This document shows, one piece after another, positions 11,071 to 22,536 of a DNA stretch of 64,000 bases. The notes beneath the pieces were generated by a model. That model was not told where the DNA came from. It ran no database searches and worked only from the letters and a program-made list of their open reading frames with translations. A program made the translations under genes and the position numbers. Numbering within the stretch: the first letter of the stretch is position 1; each line of letters opens with the position of its first letter. Source of the DNA: Tragulus kanchil (Eukaryota > Chordata > Mammalia > Artiodactyla > Tragulidae); NCBI GenBank assembly GCA_022376925.1, contig JAIOJX010000002.1, positions 39,394,501-39,458,500 on the forward strand, in the 5' to 3' direction.

Positions 11071-11073
11071 ATC

Positions 11074-11304
11074 ATATGGGATGGACTTCCTTGGTGGCTC
11101 AGAGGTTATAAAAAAATCTGCCTGAAATGCAGGAAGCTCAGGTTCCATCCCTGGGTTGGGACCATCTCCTGGTGATGCGCGTAACAATCTGCTCCAGTAT
11201 TCTTGCCTGGGGAATCCCATGGACAGAGGAGCCTGACGGGCTGTGATCCATGGGGTCACAAAGATTTGGACACGACTGAGCAACTAACATTTTATATATG
11301 GGAT
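11074..11304 (+). mobile_element. Bov-tA SINE (sense) with 9-bp target-site duplication
   Basis: The SINE body is 11083-11295: GGACTTCCTTGGTGGCTCAG start, CAGGTTCCATCCCTGGGTTG (B-box region), CTCCAGTATTCTTGCCTGG, and the BovB-like end GGACACGACTGAGCAACTAA. It is flanked by perfect direct repeats ATATGGGAT at 11074-11082 and 11296-11304, so it is a complete retroposition event. It landed four bases beyond the right arm of the inverted repeat. Confidence 0.95.
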
Positions 11305-11539
11305 AGCTTCTAGTATGTTTGCTCTGAAAGCAAGAAAAGAATTTAGCAGAAGACAATGTAATTATAGTTGCACAACTGTAGACACAAGACACTGTTTAAC
11401 TCTCCTTCTCAGATCCTGTTTAGCTTCTTCCCAGAACTCAGATGGATGTTTCCTCTAAAATCCTATTCACTAAATGGATATGCGGCGTAACATCCCAAAT
11501 AGGATTGTGGGTACTTGGCTATAAGATTTACTTTTAATA

Positions 11540-11830
11540 CATTTATTGCAACATTGCTGCATTAACTTCCTTCTTTATTTCCTTTTTTTCCTTGAAGGAT
11601 GGCTGCTTGGCAATGTTGTGTTAACTTCTGCTATATGGCAAAGCATTCAATTATGCACACATATATATTTTTTAATGTTTTTTTCCCATTGTAGTTTGTC
11701 ACAGGATATTGAACACAGTTCCCTGTGCTAGACTGTAGGACACTTGCTTATCCATCCTATATATCCTACATCTGCGAGCCTCAACCTCCCACTGCATCCT
11801 TCTCCCCTCCTCCTCGTCCTTGGCTAGTTG
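11540..11830 (-). mobile_element. L1 3'-end fragment (antisense)
   Basis: GCAATGTTGTGTTAACTTCT, CATTCAATTATGCACACATA, GGATATTGAACACAGTTCCC and GTGCTAGACTGTAGGAC match the artiodactyl L1 3'UTR in reverse. Confidence 0.8.
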
Positions 11831-12485
11831 TTTCTTTAATATCTGCAAAATGATTTGTGAGCAGGGCGACCACCTTCAGCATTATTATGAGCTGAATAAC
11901 CACAGCTCTTATCAAGGAGTTTACCTAATAAATAATACAATGAACATTTGAAAACGCCACATCTCTTCAGCTCACTAAAATGGAAAAGATCCGTCCCTGG
12001 GGCACCATGCTTCCGGGGCACTCCTCGTCAGCACAGGTCAGTCAGAGAGCCCCAGGCGACCCCTGCCCTGGCACCAGAAACTGGAGCCCCACCTCCGATG
12101 TAGGGACCTCTTGGTGATCATTCAACTGGTGCAAATGGCTTTCTGAAATGAAGCCTTTAGTGATGAATGCACCTCAATTCTGCAATTCAGTGAGCTCATT
12201 GTCATATTTTTTTAATTACTAACTACAACTCCTCTTTAATCATGAGACTCATTCTGTAGGTGGAACATATTGGAGGCACGTCCTCAGCATCACTGCTCTG
12301 AAACCTGTTGGCTTATTACCGCTTCTCAAAGAACGCACTCCCTTACCCAGAACAGAGTCACGATTTAACTGGTGCAGACCGAGTGCTGTATGGAAACTAA
12401 ACACACACCGTAACCACGTCCCCCCTATGGTGGTCTTTATGTCTCACTCACGGCTTACTCAGGTGGCTCTGCTTTAAAGAAGAAA
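11831..12485. other. Unique sequence, no gene seen
   Basis: Mixed-composition unique DNA with no supportable exon or RNA gene. Confidence 0.5.
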
Positions 12486-12600
12486 CGGGGACTTCCTGCT
12501 GGCCCAGTGTTTAAGACTCGGCACTTCCGATGCAGGAGTCTCGGGTTCAATCCCTGGTCTGGGAACTAAGTCCCATGTGCTGTGTGGTGCTCCAAAAACT
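12486..12600 (+). mobile_element. tRNA-derived SINE (sense)
   Basis: GGGGACTTCCTGCTGGCCCA start, TCGGGTTCAATCCCTGGTC B-box region, GGGAACTAAGTCCCATGTGC and an A-rich end. Confidence 0.85.
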
Positions 12601-12611
12601 AATATATGTTA

Positions 12612-12816
12612 TTGTTGTTAATTAGTTGCTTCAGCCATGTCTGACTCCTGCAACCCTATGGCCCACCAGGCTCCTCTGTCCAGGGGATGTTCCAGGCAAG
12701 AATACTGGAGTGGGTTGCCACTTCCTCCTTCAGGGGCCTTTCCTGATCCAGGGATTGAACCCAGGTCTGCAGCAATGCAGGTGGATTCTTTACCATCTGA
12801 GCTGCCAGGGAAGTAC
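12612..12816 (-). mobile_element. Bov-tA SINE (antisense)
   Basis: Near full length in reverse: TTGCTTCAGCCATGTCTGAC, CCACCAGGCTCCTCTGTCCA, AAGAATACTGGAGTGGGTTG, GGGATTGAACCCAGGTCTG and a terminal GAGCTGCCAGGGAAG. It sits next to another SINE at its left. Confidence 0.93.
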
Positions 12817-13594
12817 TGGGAGTTTGTTTATTTCTAAGGGCAGAGCTTCGGGCAAGGGCAGGCCTGGGAGTGGGTGGTCAGGGAACGTGGAGCGGAGAGG
12901 GGTGGGAGTAGGCTGGCCCCGGGGGCTGGTGGATGCATGCCGAGCCTGGCCTTTGGTCCTTTGATCATAGCTACTTGGGAGCTGCCTGCCATTTGACCTG
13001 TGACCTGTCAGCAAGCTGTGGTTGACCTTTATTTTGCTTCAGGATTGCTCTTCGCTCTTCACGCCCTTTGTGTATGTCGTACCGCTGTCTTGCCCCTTTC
13101 CCTAGATGGTTGTGTGTCTCTACTGGGCTCCTTGACGAGAGGCTGTGTGCAGACTTCCCTCCCTGGAGACTCTCAGTACAGGCTTGGGCTGCAACGAACC
13201 ATTTATAATAGACAATGCCAAGCCGCGGCCCTGCTAAGCTGGACCGTAACCTGCCAGCATACGGGTGGTGTACTATCAATTTATTAATGATTAAAAACCA
13301 GGCGTCTGAATAGACCATTCCTCTACACAGGTTTTATTTTTCCCGCATTTCCTAAGATGGGGCTTGACCCTCTTGAAAAAAAAAAATCCCTGATGGCTGA
13401 AAATATATTGGTACAGCAGGGCAGGAAACAGGAATGGTGAGAGGCATTCTCACCCACCCAAGACGAGAAAAATCGATCAAAAATACATGAGAAGGAGACT
13501 GGAGGGTGCATACGTGAGCACTCATTAGGAACGGCAGGCTTCTTTATGGGGAGTGTCTACTGCCCTCGTCAAAGGTCCTCGCTGGGTTTCCGCA
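12817..13594. other. Unique sequence, no gene seen
   Basis: GC-moderate unique DNA. Overlapping open frames on both strands lack domains. An A(9) run lies near 13378. Confidence 0.5.
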
Positions 13595-14110
13595 GGTTTA
13601 CTGAGATAGAATGAACATAAAGCACTGTGTGAATCTAGGATGCAGAACACAACGATTGGATATGTGTGTGTATTTTAAAAGGATTACCACAATAAACTTA
13701 GTTAACATCCATCACCTTATAAAATTTTTTTTCTTGTGACAATTTTTAAGAACTTAGCAGCTTTCATGCACACAATGCAGCATTGTTTTATCCTCTGCAT
13801 TCCAGCCCATGACCTGCTTTCTTGTAACTGGAAGTCTGTGCCTCTGGACCAGCTTCCCTTATTTCACCCGCCATCCACCTTCGCCTCTGGCTACGATGAG
13901 TCTGTTCTCTGTATTTGTGAGTTTAGTTTTTAAGATTCCTTACCTAAGTGAAATCATATGGGACTTGTCTTTCTTTGTCTGACTCACTTCACTTGGCATA
14001 ATCTCCTCTAGGTCCATCCGTGTTGTTGCAAATGGTGGGATTTCCTTCTTTTTCATGGCTGAGTAACATTCCATCATATGTACATATTGTGTCTTCACTC
14101 ATTTATCTGA
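13595..14110 (-). mobile_element. Older L1 (L1M-like) 3' fragment (antisense)
   Basis: About 500 bases of L1 3' region in reverse: CACAATAAACTTAGTTAACA, CTAGGTCCATCCGTGTTGTT, GCAAATGGTGGGATTTCC, CATGGCTGAGTAACATTCC. Divergence suggests an old mammalian subfamily. Confidence 0.75.
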
Positions 14111-15374
14111 GAATGGGGAGCCGCCCAGCTGGTGATGTCCAGTGCCCCGCCCTCAACACCCAGGGGCAGCCAGGCAGTAACATCCACCTTATCCCTTACC
14201 AGATGAACTTGGAGGTGTGGGGTGTGGTATGGCCAGTCCAATGACTGCCTGTTCTCTTATTGTAGGAACAAGAGCATTGAACCCCCGAGACGTCTTGCAG
14301 TAAAGACATTTGCTCAACTTGCCTTAAGCCAGTGTTTCCCAGATGTGTTTGACCACAGGCCACTCCATCAGGCCCCGAAGATCTGAGGACCACGGCTCTA
14401 CAGGGGAGGCAGAGGCCCCCGTTTGTTGAACATCCTGCAGCCTCAGCAGATACACGCTCACTCGAGTTGTCCGAACCGCGCATTTATTTGTCCACGTGTC
14501 AGTTTCTACCAAGGGCCATCCTGCCCAAGGACCGTGTCAGGCCCTCAGACACCCTGGGGGCATCTGCCACACCGAGGAAGCAAGTGGTGAGGGCACAGTG
14601 TCTGAGTGCAGGTGGAGGAAGACAGGTGCTCTCCCTACGAGGGCTGGAGGGAGGCCTCTGGACAGGTGACGGGTGAGCAGAGGAGGAGGGGCCGCCGGGG
14701 GCCTGGGGAGAGCCTTCCAGGGAGAGAGGGCCTGCCAGCAGCACCGCGAACAGGGGAGGGTGGAGACCTGACTGCAGAAAGGAGGGCCTGGGGAGAGAGT
14801 CAGGCCCCCAGGTCTCTGCAAAGGCCTGGGACTGGACCTCGGGCCCATGGGTCCACAGGAGGGTCCTGAGCAGGATGGCTGGTGGCGTTTGTGACGCCAG
14901 GCAGGTGTGCAGGGCAGGGGTGCAGGGCGCCAGCAGAGACAGGGTTGGAAGCAGGGCAGGTTCAAGGCTTCTGCTGTGGCCCAGGCAAGAGCCTGAGCGC
15001 TGGACCCAGGCTGGCACAGTGAAGAGGCGCTGAAATCGGAAGCACTTCTCAGGTTGAGCCGAGGCTTGGCTGATGCATCACATGTGGAGTCTAGTTACGA
15101 CCTTGGTGTGACAGCTGCAGGAGGGCCAACGTGCAAACAGACGGCGTGTACTCGCTGGCTTCCCTGGACTGCTCTGGGTCACTCGGGCTCCACGGCCAAT
15201 GAGCGTGTGTTTGCAGCTTCTCCCGGAGAAGTCACTGCCCAGAGGGGGACTGGACAGGAGAGTCCAGGGCCTGTGACCCGGGCTCCAAGCCCATGCCCAG
15301 CCTTGTCATTGCTCATAGCAGGGCTATTTAGAAATGGAAACAACTGCATTATTAACCGCAGTTAAATCATGTGT
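14111..15374. other. Unique GC-rich sequence, no gene accepted
   Basis: 14500-15010 is purine-rich on the plus strand and CpG-poor. A minus-strand open frame of 172 codons (14499-15017) is Pro/Ser/Leu-rich with no domain, best explained by composition. Confidence 0.45.
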
Positions 15375-15598
15375 ATCAATTAAATTTGGCTCCAGTGATA
15401 AAGAATCTTCCTGCCAATGTAGGAGATGTTGGTTTGATCCCTGGATGGGGAAGATCCTCTGCAGGAGGGCGTGCAAACCCACTCCAGTATTCTTGCCTGG
15501 GAAATCCCATGGACAGAGGAGCCCGCGGGCTACAGCCCATTGGGTCACAAAGAGTCGGACACAACTAAATGACTGAGCGTGCACCCACATCAATTAAA
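15375..15598 (+). mobile_element. Bov-tA SINE (sense) with 10-bp target-site duplication
   Basis: The body is 15385-15588: GATAAAGAATCTTCCTGCC, TTTGATCCCTGGATGGGG, CTCCAGTATTCTTGCCTGGG, CACAAAGAGTCGGACACAAC. Perfect flanking direct repeats ATCAATTAAA occur at 15375-15384 and 15589-15598. Confidence 0.95.
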
Positions 15599-16488
15599 GA
15601 AATATAATTAAAGAAATGGATATTGGGGTAGGGAGAAAGTTTAACCGTTCAAAAGAAGTTTATTCTGATGCACGAACATGGGAATCTGGACGCCTGGCAA
15701 ACCGAGAGCACACAAGAGAGGCGACCACCTGGACCCCCATCCTGGGGATGTGGATGGGAATGGATGGGCAGCCCCAGGCGGGCAGAAAACATTTTCTGTT
15801 CAGTGGCCTGAATGCAGTGATGGGGTCAGGGCTTTAGTAATCCTCCCCTTAGTCCTGGGGAAGCTAGTGGCCAGGTGCCGTCGGAAGTAATTAAACACCC
15901 TTTCCATAGGCAGGAGAAACCTCTCCTTGAAAACAATGCCAGGCTCTCGGGAAAGAAACACTAAGGCAGGAGGAGAGAAGAAAGGATTCCGGTGAGGTAG
16001 GTTTTCTTGAACCAAAGTGGGATGTGCTGGGGTCTGGTGACTGTCTCAGCGTGAGATGCCCTTAGGGGTTCTTCCCGGGACTGGCTGGGAGCCTGTGAAT
16101 CGAGTATCTTGAGGGGGTCACACACCTGCTGCGCTGCAGCCCTGGCAGGCACTGCATGGCCTGCGATCCCAGTAGACAATGAGGGCTGACGAGCCTGGCG
16201 TGTTCTTCAGATGGGGCCGTTATGCGAGTCAATAAAGCCATCTGCCTGGTCCAAAGTTTACTTTTGTTTTATCCTGAAGTGGCTTCTTAGGAAAATGGCT
16301 AGGCGTTCAGCTGTTTCAGGAGAAACAAGAAATACTGGCTTGCTTTTCCTTTGTTACCTTTAAGGAAAATAATCCCTTAAAAATGGAAGAGTAAAGAAAA
16401 ATCTACACAATTCAAGTCAGCAGAATGGACCTTCATTTTAAAGAAAAATGCTAGGTTGGTTTGAGGATTTTTTAAAAAAAATGGATCG
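15599..16488. other. Unique sequence, no gene seen
   Basis: Unique DNA of mixed composition with short domain-free open frames. Confidence 0.5.
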
Positions 16489-16756
16489 AGGCTTCCCTGG
16501 TGGTCCCATGGGTAAAGAGTCAGCTTTGCAGTGCAAGGGGCACCGGTTTGATCCCTAGCCTGGGAGGATCTTTGTGCCGTGGAGTGGCTGGACCAGTGTG
16601 TCCAATTAGGAGCCAACGCTCTGGAGCGCATGAGCTTAGAGCCGGTGTTCTGCAGCGAGAGAGGCCACTGCAATAGGAGGCCCACACAGGCCAAAGAATA
16701 AAGATGGATGAAAATAAATAAAAATAAAAAACTAATAAAAGAGGCCAAAAAAAAAA
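16489..16756 (+). mobile_element. Long ruminant tRNA-derived SINE (sense)
   Basis: GGCTTCCCTGGTGGTCCCAT start, GCAGTGCAAGGGGCACCGG, TTTGATCCCTAGCCTGGGAG, GTGTGTCCAATTAGGAGCC, GAGAGGCCACTGCAATAGG and an A-rich tail with AAATAAATAAAAATAAAAAA. This is the same family as the copies at 20981, 39057, 44078, 46331 and 50931. Confidence 0.9.
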
Positions 16757-19737
16757 TTGATCTAGTTGTTAAAGTGTGGTATAATCTAATAGAACTAAGA
16801 AAAATGATTTCAAATCACATATTTATAGAAAGTTATTTGTATATGATTTATCTATAAACTTTATAAATTGATATAACCACAATTAAACATTGAATATGAA
16901 TTTGTTGTCCTCTGAACTGCAAATTAAAAATCTTTCTCCCTGGAGTCATGCCTCTTAAATTTCCTACAGTTTTCTGTGACCTGGCTGAGCGGCTGCTCTC
17001 ATGCTTTTTAGTTTTATAATTACCTAGTCATCCCCATTGAGGGTGTGTGTCATCAAATACTGAGGCCATAAATCAAGTACAGGAAGCTGCGGTACGCTGC
17101 TCAAGTAAAAACCAGGGTAGTTCTCGTTTTCAAATTGAAATGATTATGCGAAATTTTGATTCAAAATCAAACAGAACTATTTTTTTTTTAACTCAGGAAA
17201 ATTTAAGCTTCAAAGTTGTTATGAAAACTTAATTTCTTTTGGAAATTAGCTTATCCAGATAATATAAGGCTCGAAATAAAACCACAAAAAATATTATTAA
17301 TAGAAGTACTTCTGAGCCGATCTAGGTTCAGTTAGTCTAAGGGCTTAGATATCCAAATTCTTGATCAAATAAAAGTCACAAATAGGCCATTTGATAACTT
17401 GCTTAAATTCCTTAAATTTTGCCAGCTTCCAAAGAGGCGGAATGTTCAGCCACAAAGATGTGGGGTTTCTGGGGGAAGTGGATGAAGACGGTGCATTTCG
17501 GTGAAAACTCCTGCAAGTGGCAAGTACTGTCCTGCGTCACAGAGGAGCTTTAAATGCACGAGCCACGAGGTGTGGGACTGAACAGCCCGTCCAGAGTGTA
17601 GCCAGCCCTGACCCACTTCCTCTATCCCATTTCCCTTCTTTATCTTGACAAGTAATTTGAAAAATGTCGAAAATAGATCTACCTTCTGGACAGGACATAG
17701 GTCCTATGAAGTGGAACAGCATCTTCCACTGGCAAAGTGCCCGTGATGGGGTGGACTGAAGTGAAATTCTGCCTCTGAGTGTTGATGTCGTGTGGGTCGT
17801 GCTGAAATCGTCCTTCTACAGGCTGCTTCTGGGTGTTCTAGAGCTCTCAGAAGCTGGTCTGTCATCTTCTCACAGCATCGCGCCTTCCACCGGCTCATTT
17901 CAAGCAGCTCCTGCAGGACTTCTGTGCAGTGGGAACGAGTTTGCAATATGGATTGAGGATTGATAGCATTTTAAGCAGCCAGGGAGAGCATAGGACAGGT
18001 TATGTGTTGTTATCTGTGCAAATCAGCAGCAATTTTACCAAATGTTAAAAACATTTTTCACCGTGTCTTAAAAGATCAAATGCACTGTTTCCTGTTTAAG
18101 TTGTTCATGTTAATTTAGGTGTCATTGGATTCGTTTCCATACTTCCTTAAAGGTTGGACCGTTTCAGAATGTCACTGTCAAAGTAATCATTGTCTGGAAT
18201 TCTCTTGAGTGGAGTGCCCAAAATGATGAAGGCTCATTTTGACTATCGAATTTAATATTCATCTTCCTGCTTATGATGGAATTCTTGTTCCTAACCGTGT
18301 AGCTGAAAGGATAACTTTGTGCACATAAACCAATGCAAAGTTGCTCATGCAAATGTTTTTGAAATTGCTCAAGTATTTCTTTGGCTGATTTGACTGCTAT
18401 TTTGGATTTTTTCCCCTGTTCTGTTTTATTGCTGCACTTGCGTTCCAAGTACATGTCCAAAAGTCGAATATATCTCAGGTTTAACACACCTCCACGTGTT
18501 TTCCCTTGATTCCAAAATAGCATATTATCCACTAAAAATTCTATTTTGATTGATGTTTCAAAGATAGTTCAAGCCACATTTCAGAGTGTCTGAAGTCTGT
18601 GAATTGATTTGACGCTCTGCCAACAAGTGCTATAAAAGTTGACTTTAAAGTTTTACAAATGTTGGGCTATTTCTCTGCTCTTTCTGATCATTGCTTGCAG
18701 CAGAAGTAAGGCATTTTCAGGAAAGAGCCTAACCAAAGTGCGTGGAAAGAGATCCTTATCTTTTATCCTTGTTTATGTTATTTCTATAGCAACCAGTGTG
18801 CCAGGGTATTTGCTTTTCAAATATATTTGGTTACAGGTATTAATACACCCCAGCACTGGTACAAACTGTTTAATCCCAAAACTAACCATGAACACCTGTC
18901 CTAAACTTTAACGGTCATAACTACATTGTTATTTTCCAGACTTAATAAGCAGGGCAATAAGAAATCGCTATTTGAATAGAGAGAAAGATGAGTTGCTGTA
19001 TTTTTGGTAAACAGATCTTGCTTCTGAATGAAGCTGCATCAGCACAGGCTGAGACTGGCGCTGCCTGTTTTTCCATTGCCATTTTCCGAGGGATTACCTG
19101 TTTTAAGTTTGTTCAACATAGATATCTATTTTTAATGCCATGCGATCTAATTAGAAGACCTTTGAATTCTTCGGTTTGGCTTTTAAGGCTTTTGCAGTGC
19201 ATTTGCTTGTTATTATTGCTGTATTTAAAGTCAGAGTTTCCATTATTTTTGACAAGTACATTTAACATAGTTTTCATAATCTTTCCACACAAACGGTCCT
19301 ACTTTTTTTTTTAATAGATGGTCAGTCAATTTCATTGGAGAAGTCAGTAAGTATTTGCCACTTATTCCAATATGCACACTTACCTCTGGGTCCGGATTTA
19401 AAAAATTAATGTGCTTTAAAAAACAAAAAGATAAGGGAAGATGCAGCTTTAATTTTTTTTCCTTCTGAGAAACTCTTCGCATATTTTGATCAACTTGAAT
19501 TGTGGTTAATAATCTTTATTTACAAAGTCAAATTTATCCATAGACACAAACCTGAGTCTCTTACACAGCAAACGGAATTTTTAAAGAATTTAATTCTCTC
19601 TCTTGATTATTCTTTTAACTATAGTACAACTATATTGATCCTTTTTTTCTTTCCCTAAGCTCTTTTTTTAAAAAATTCATTTATGTATATATTTATTTAA
19701 AAAAAAATTTTAGAGGTAATAAATTTGATCTTTAAAA
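16757..19737. other. 3-kb repeat-poor AT-rich block, no gene accepted
   Basis: No SINE, L1 or duplication recognised. 19000-19260 contains ATCTAATTAGAAG (homeodomain-type palindrome), ACCTTTGAATTC (TCF/LEF-like) and GGGATTACC motifs. Repeat exclusion plus such motifs fits conserved noncoding DNA. A minus-strand 122-codon frame at 18164-18532 has no recognisable domain. Confidence 0.4.
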
Positions 19738-20082
19738 AAATTATTTATTTATTATTTTTGGCTATTCTGGGTTTTCACAGCTGCCATAGACTCTTCTCTA
19801 GTTGTAGGGAGTAGGGGTTATTTTTTTGTTGAGGTGAGCAGGCTCCTTGCTGTGGTGACTTCTCTTGTTGTGGAACTCGGGCTCTAGGGCACACGGGCTT
19901 CAGTAGTTGCAGCACATGGGCTCCATAGTTGCAGCTCCGAGGCTCTAGAGCACAGACTTCATAGTTGTGGCTCACAGGCTTAGTTGCTCCACAGCATGTG
20001 GGATCTTCCCAGATCAGGTATCGAACCCATGTCTCCTGCATTTGCAGGCAAACTCTTTACCACTGAGCTACCAGGGAAGCCC
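19738..20082 (-). mobile_element. CHR-2-like SINE (antisense)
   Basis: About 345 bases in reverse: ATTTATTATTTTTGGCTATT tail side, GACTTCTCTTGTTGTGGAAC, GGGCTCTAGGGCACACGGGC, TTAGTTGCTCCACAGCATGT, GTGGGATCTTCCCAGATCAG and a terminal GAGCTACCAGGGAAGCCC. The internal AGTTGC/GGCTC modules are typical of CHR-2 elements. Confidence 0.88.
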
Positions 20083-20323
20083 TATGTATTTATTTATTTT
20101 TGGCTGTACCAGGTCTTCACTGTTGCATGGGGGCTTTCTCTAGTTGTGTAGCATGGGTTTTGGGGCACTCAGGCTTCAGTGGCTGTGGCCCACAGGCTCA
20201 GTAATTGGGGCACAGAGGTTCAGTTGCCATGTGGCATGTGCGATCTTCCCGGACCAGGAATCAACCTTGTGTCCACCACATTGGCAGGTGGATTCTTAAC
20301 CAGTGGACCACTAGGGGAGTCCC
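20083..20323 (-). mobile_element. CHR-2-like SINE, second copy (antisense)
   Basis: Directly abuts the previous copy: ATTTATTTATTTTTGGCTGT, GGCTTTCTCTAGTTGTG, GCGATCTTCCCGGACCAGG, CCACATTGGCAGGTGGATTC. Two same-orientation copies in tandem, probably independent insertions into a tail. Confidence 0.88.
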
Positions 20324-20339
20324 TCCCTAAGCTCTTTAA

Positions 20340-20790
20340 TTGTATTGCTTATTGGAGTACAGTTGATTTACAGTGTTTTGTTAGTTTCGGTTATACAGCA
20401 AAGTGATTAAATTTATATCTGTCTATCTATCTATCTATCATCTTTCTTTTTTCAGATTTTTCCCTTATAGGCTATTACCAAATACTGAGTATAATTCTCT
20501 TTGCTATTTAGTAGGCCCTTGCTGTTTATTTGTTATATATATATTTATCTGTGTATGTTAATCCCAAAATCTTAATTTATCCCTCCCCTCTTTGCTCTTT
20601 GGTAATCATAACTTTGTTTTCTATATCTGAGTCTATTTCTGCTTTGTAAATAAATTCATTTGTATCATTTTTTTTTAAAGATTCCACGTATAAGTGATAT
20701 TTGTCTTTCCCTGATCTTCACTGAGCATGATCATCTCTAGGTCCATCCGTGTTGCTGCAAATGGCATTATTTCATCCTTTTTTGAAGAGG
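20340..20790 (-). mobile_element. L1 3'-end fragment (antisense), copy 1
   Basis: TTGGAGTACAGTTGATTTAC, TATACAGCAAAGTGATTAAA, a (CTAT)n stretch at 20421-20438, ATGTTAATCCCAAAATC, then CTAGGTCCATCCGTGTTGCT. About 450 bases of artiodactyl L1 3'UTR in reverse. Confidence 0.88.
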
Positions 20791-20967
20791 AGAAGAATTT
20801 CTATATTAATCCAAACAGGACATGATTGTAATTAGTTTGAAAAATACTGAACTCAGAGATCACATTATAATTGGGCATAGATTTTGCTTGTTTGTTTGCT
20901 GTGTCATTTTGTTTGTAGCTTTTCCCTGAAAGATAATCTCAAAAATAAAATTTACCCTAGTTTGTTT

Positions 20968-21260
20968 GGGTGCCAGATATACATATTTTTTAACTTTTTT
21001 TTTGCCTCTAAGTCATGATTTATTTTTCATCCATCTTTTACTCTTTGGCCTGTGTGGGCCTCTCATCACAGTGGCCTCTGTCGCTGCAAAGCCCTGGCTC
21101 TGTGCGTGTGCACTCCAGAGCGATGGTTCCTAATTGGACACACCGGTCCGGCCGTGGCACGTGGGATCTTCCTGTGCCAGGGATTGAACCAGCGCCCCTT
21201 GCACTGCAAGGTGGACTCTTTACCCACTAGGCCACCAGGGAAGCCCTGGGTGCCATATAT
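20968..21260 (-). mobile_element. Long ruminant SINE (antisense) with target-site duplication, copy 1
   Basis: The body is 20981-21247: TTTTTCATCCATCTTTTACT, TTTGGCCTGTGTGGGCC, TCCTAATTGGACACACCGG, GGGATTGAACCAGCGCCCC, CACTAGGCCACCAGGGAAGC. The flanks GGGTGCCAGATAT (20968-20980) and GGGTGCCATATAT (21248-21260) form a 13-bp target-site duplication with one mismatch. Confidence 0.93.
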
Positions 21261-21443
21261 TTCAAGTCAACAACCCACGTGTGAATTTTCCTTCTTTACT
21301 AATATGTTAAATAGCTAAAGGTAATGCAAAACAAATGCTGGGTCAAATGCTCCTGAATAGTGATTTATAAATAAATCTGTCCAGATTCTGTATTTTTTCT
21401 GACAGTCCCTGTTGCCCACCCTTCTCGGCCTTAAGCTCTTTAA

Positions 21444-21894
21444 TTGTATTGCTTATTGGAGTACAGTTGATTTACAGTGTTTTGTTAGTTTCGGTTATAC
21501 AGCAAAGTGATTAAATTTATATCTGTCTATCTATCTATCTATCATCTTTCTTTTTTCAGATTTTTCCCTTATAGGCTATTACCAAATACTGAGTATAATT
21601 CTCTTTGCTATTTAGTAGGCCCTTGCTGTTTATTTGTTATATATATATTTATCTGTGTATGTTAATCCCAAAATCTTAATTTATCCCTCCCCTCTTTGCT
21701 CTTTGGTAATCATAACTTTGTTTTCTATATCTGAGTCTATTTCTGCTTTGTAAATAAATTCATTTGTATCATTTTTTTTTAAAGATTCCACGTATAAGTG
21801 ATATTTGTCTTTCCCTGATCTTCACTGAGCATGATCATCTCTAGGTCCATCCGTGTTGCTGCAAATGGCATTATTTCATCCTTTTTTGAAGAGG
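21444..21894 (-). mobile_element. L1 3'-end fragment (antisense), copy 2
   Basis: Duplicate of 20340-20790 at offset 1104. Confidence 0.88.
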
Positions 21895-22071
21895 AGAAGA
21901 ATTTCTATATTAATCCAAACAGGACATGATTGTAATTAGTTTGAAAAATACTGAACTCAGAGATCACATTATAATTGGGCATAGATTTTGCTTGTTTGTT
22001 TGCTGTGTCATTTTGTTTGTAGCTTTTCCCTGAAAGATAATCTCAAAAATAAAATTTACCCTAGTTTGTTT

Positions 22072-22364
22072 GGGTGCCAGATATACATATTTTTTAACTT
22101 TTTTTTTGCCTCTAAGTCATGATTTATTTTTCATCCATCTTTTACTCTTTGGCCTGTGTGGGCCTCTCATCACAGTGGCCTCTGTCGCTGCAAAGCCCTG
22201 GCTCTGTGCGTGTGCACTCCAGAGCGATGGTTCCTAATTGGACACACCGGTCCGGCCGTGGCACGTGGGATCTTCCTGTGCCAGGGATTGAACCAGCGCC
22301 CCTTGCACTGCAAGGTGGACTCTTTACCCACTAGGCCACCAGGGAAGCCCTGGGTGCCATATAT
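22072..22364 (-). mobile_element. Long ruminant SINE (antisense), copy 2
   Basis: Duplicate of 20968-21260. The same flanking direct repeats recur, so this is not a second insertion. Confidence 0.93.
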
Positions 22365-22536
22365 TTCAAGTCAACAACCCACGTGTGAATTTTCCTTCTT
22401 TACTAATATGTTAAATAGCTAAAGGTAATGCAAAAACAAATGCTGGGTCAAATGCTCCCTGAATAGTGATTTATAAATAAATCTTTCCAGATTCTGTATT
22501 TTTTTTTTCTGACAGTCCCTGTTGCCCACCCTTCTC

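Larger units (their letters stand above)
20328..22536. repeat. Tandem duplication C (period about 1104)
   Basis: The first copy is 20328-21426 and the second 21432-22536, with about 5 bases between them. The offset is 1104, growing to 1110 at the end through homopolymer changes (GCAAAACAAA versus GCAAAAACAAA, CTCCTG versus CTCCCTG, a longer T run before CTGACAGTCC in the second copy). It carries an L1 fragment and a full SINE with its target-site duplication, both doubled. Confidence 0.92.

Noticed and set aside
14499..15017. 172-codon minus-strand open frame
   Set aside because: Pro/Ser/Leu-rich, with a second long frame overlapping in another phase; explained by GC-rich, stop-poor DNA.
18164..18532. 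122-codon minus-strand frame in repeat-free DNA
   Set aside because: Lys/Ser-rich with a coiled-coil-like look, but no family recognised, no support from neighbouring exons, and such length is attainable by chance. Worth one translated search, not an annotation.
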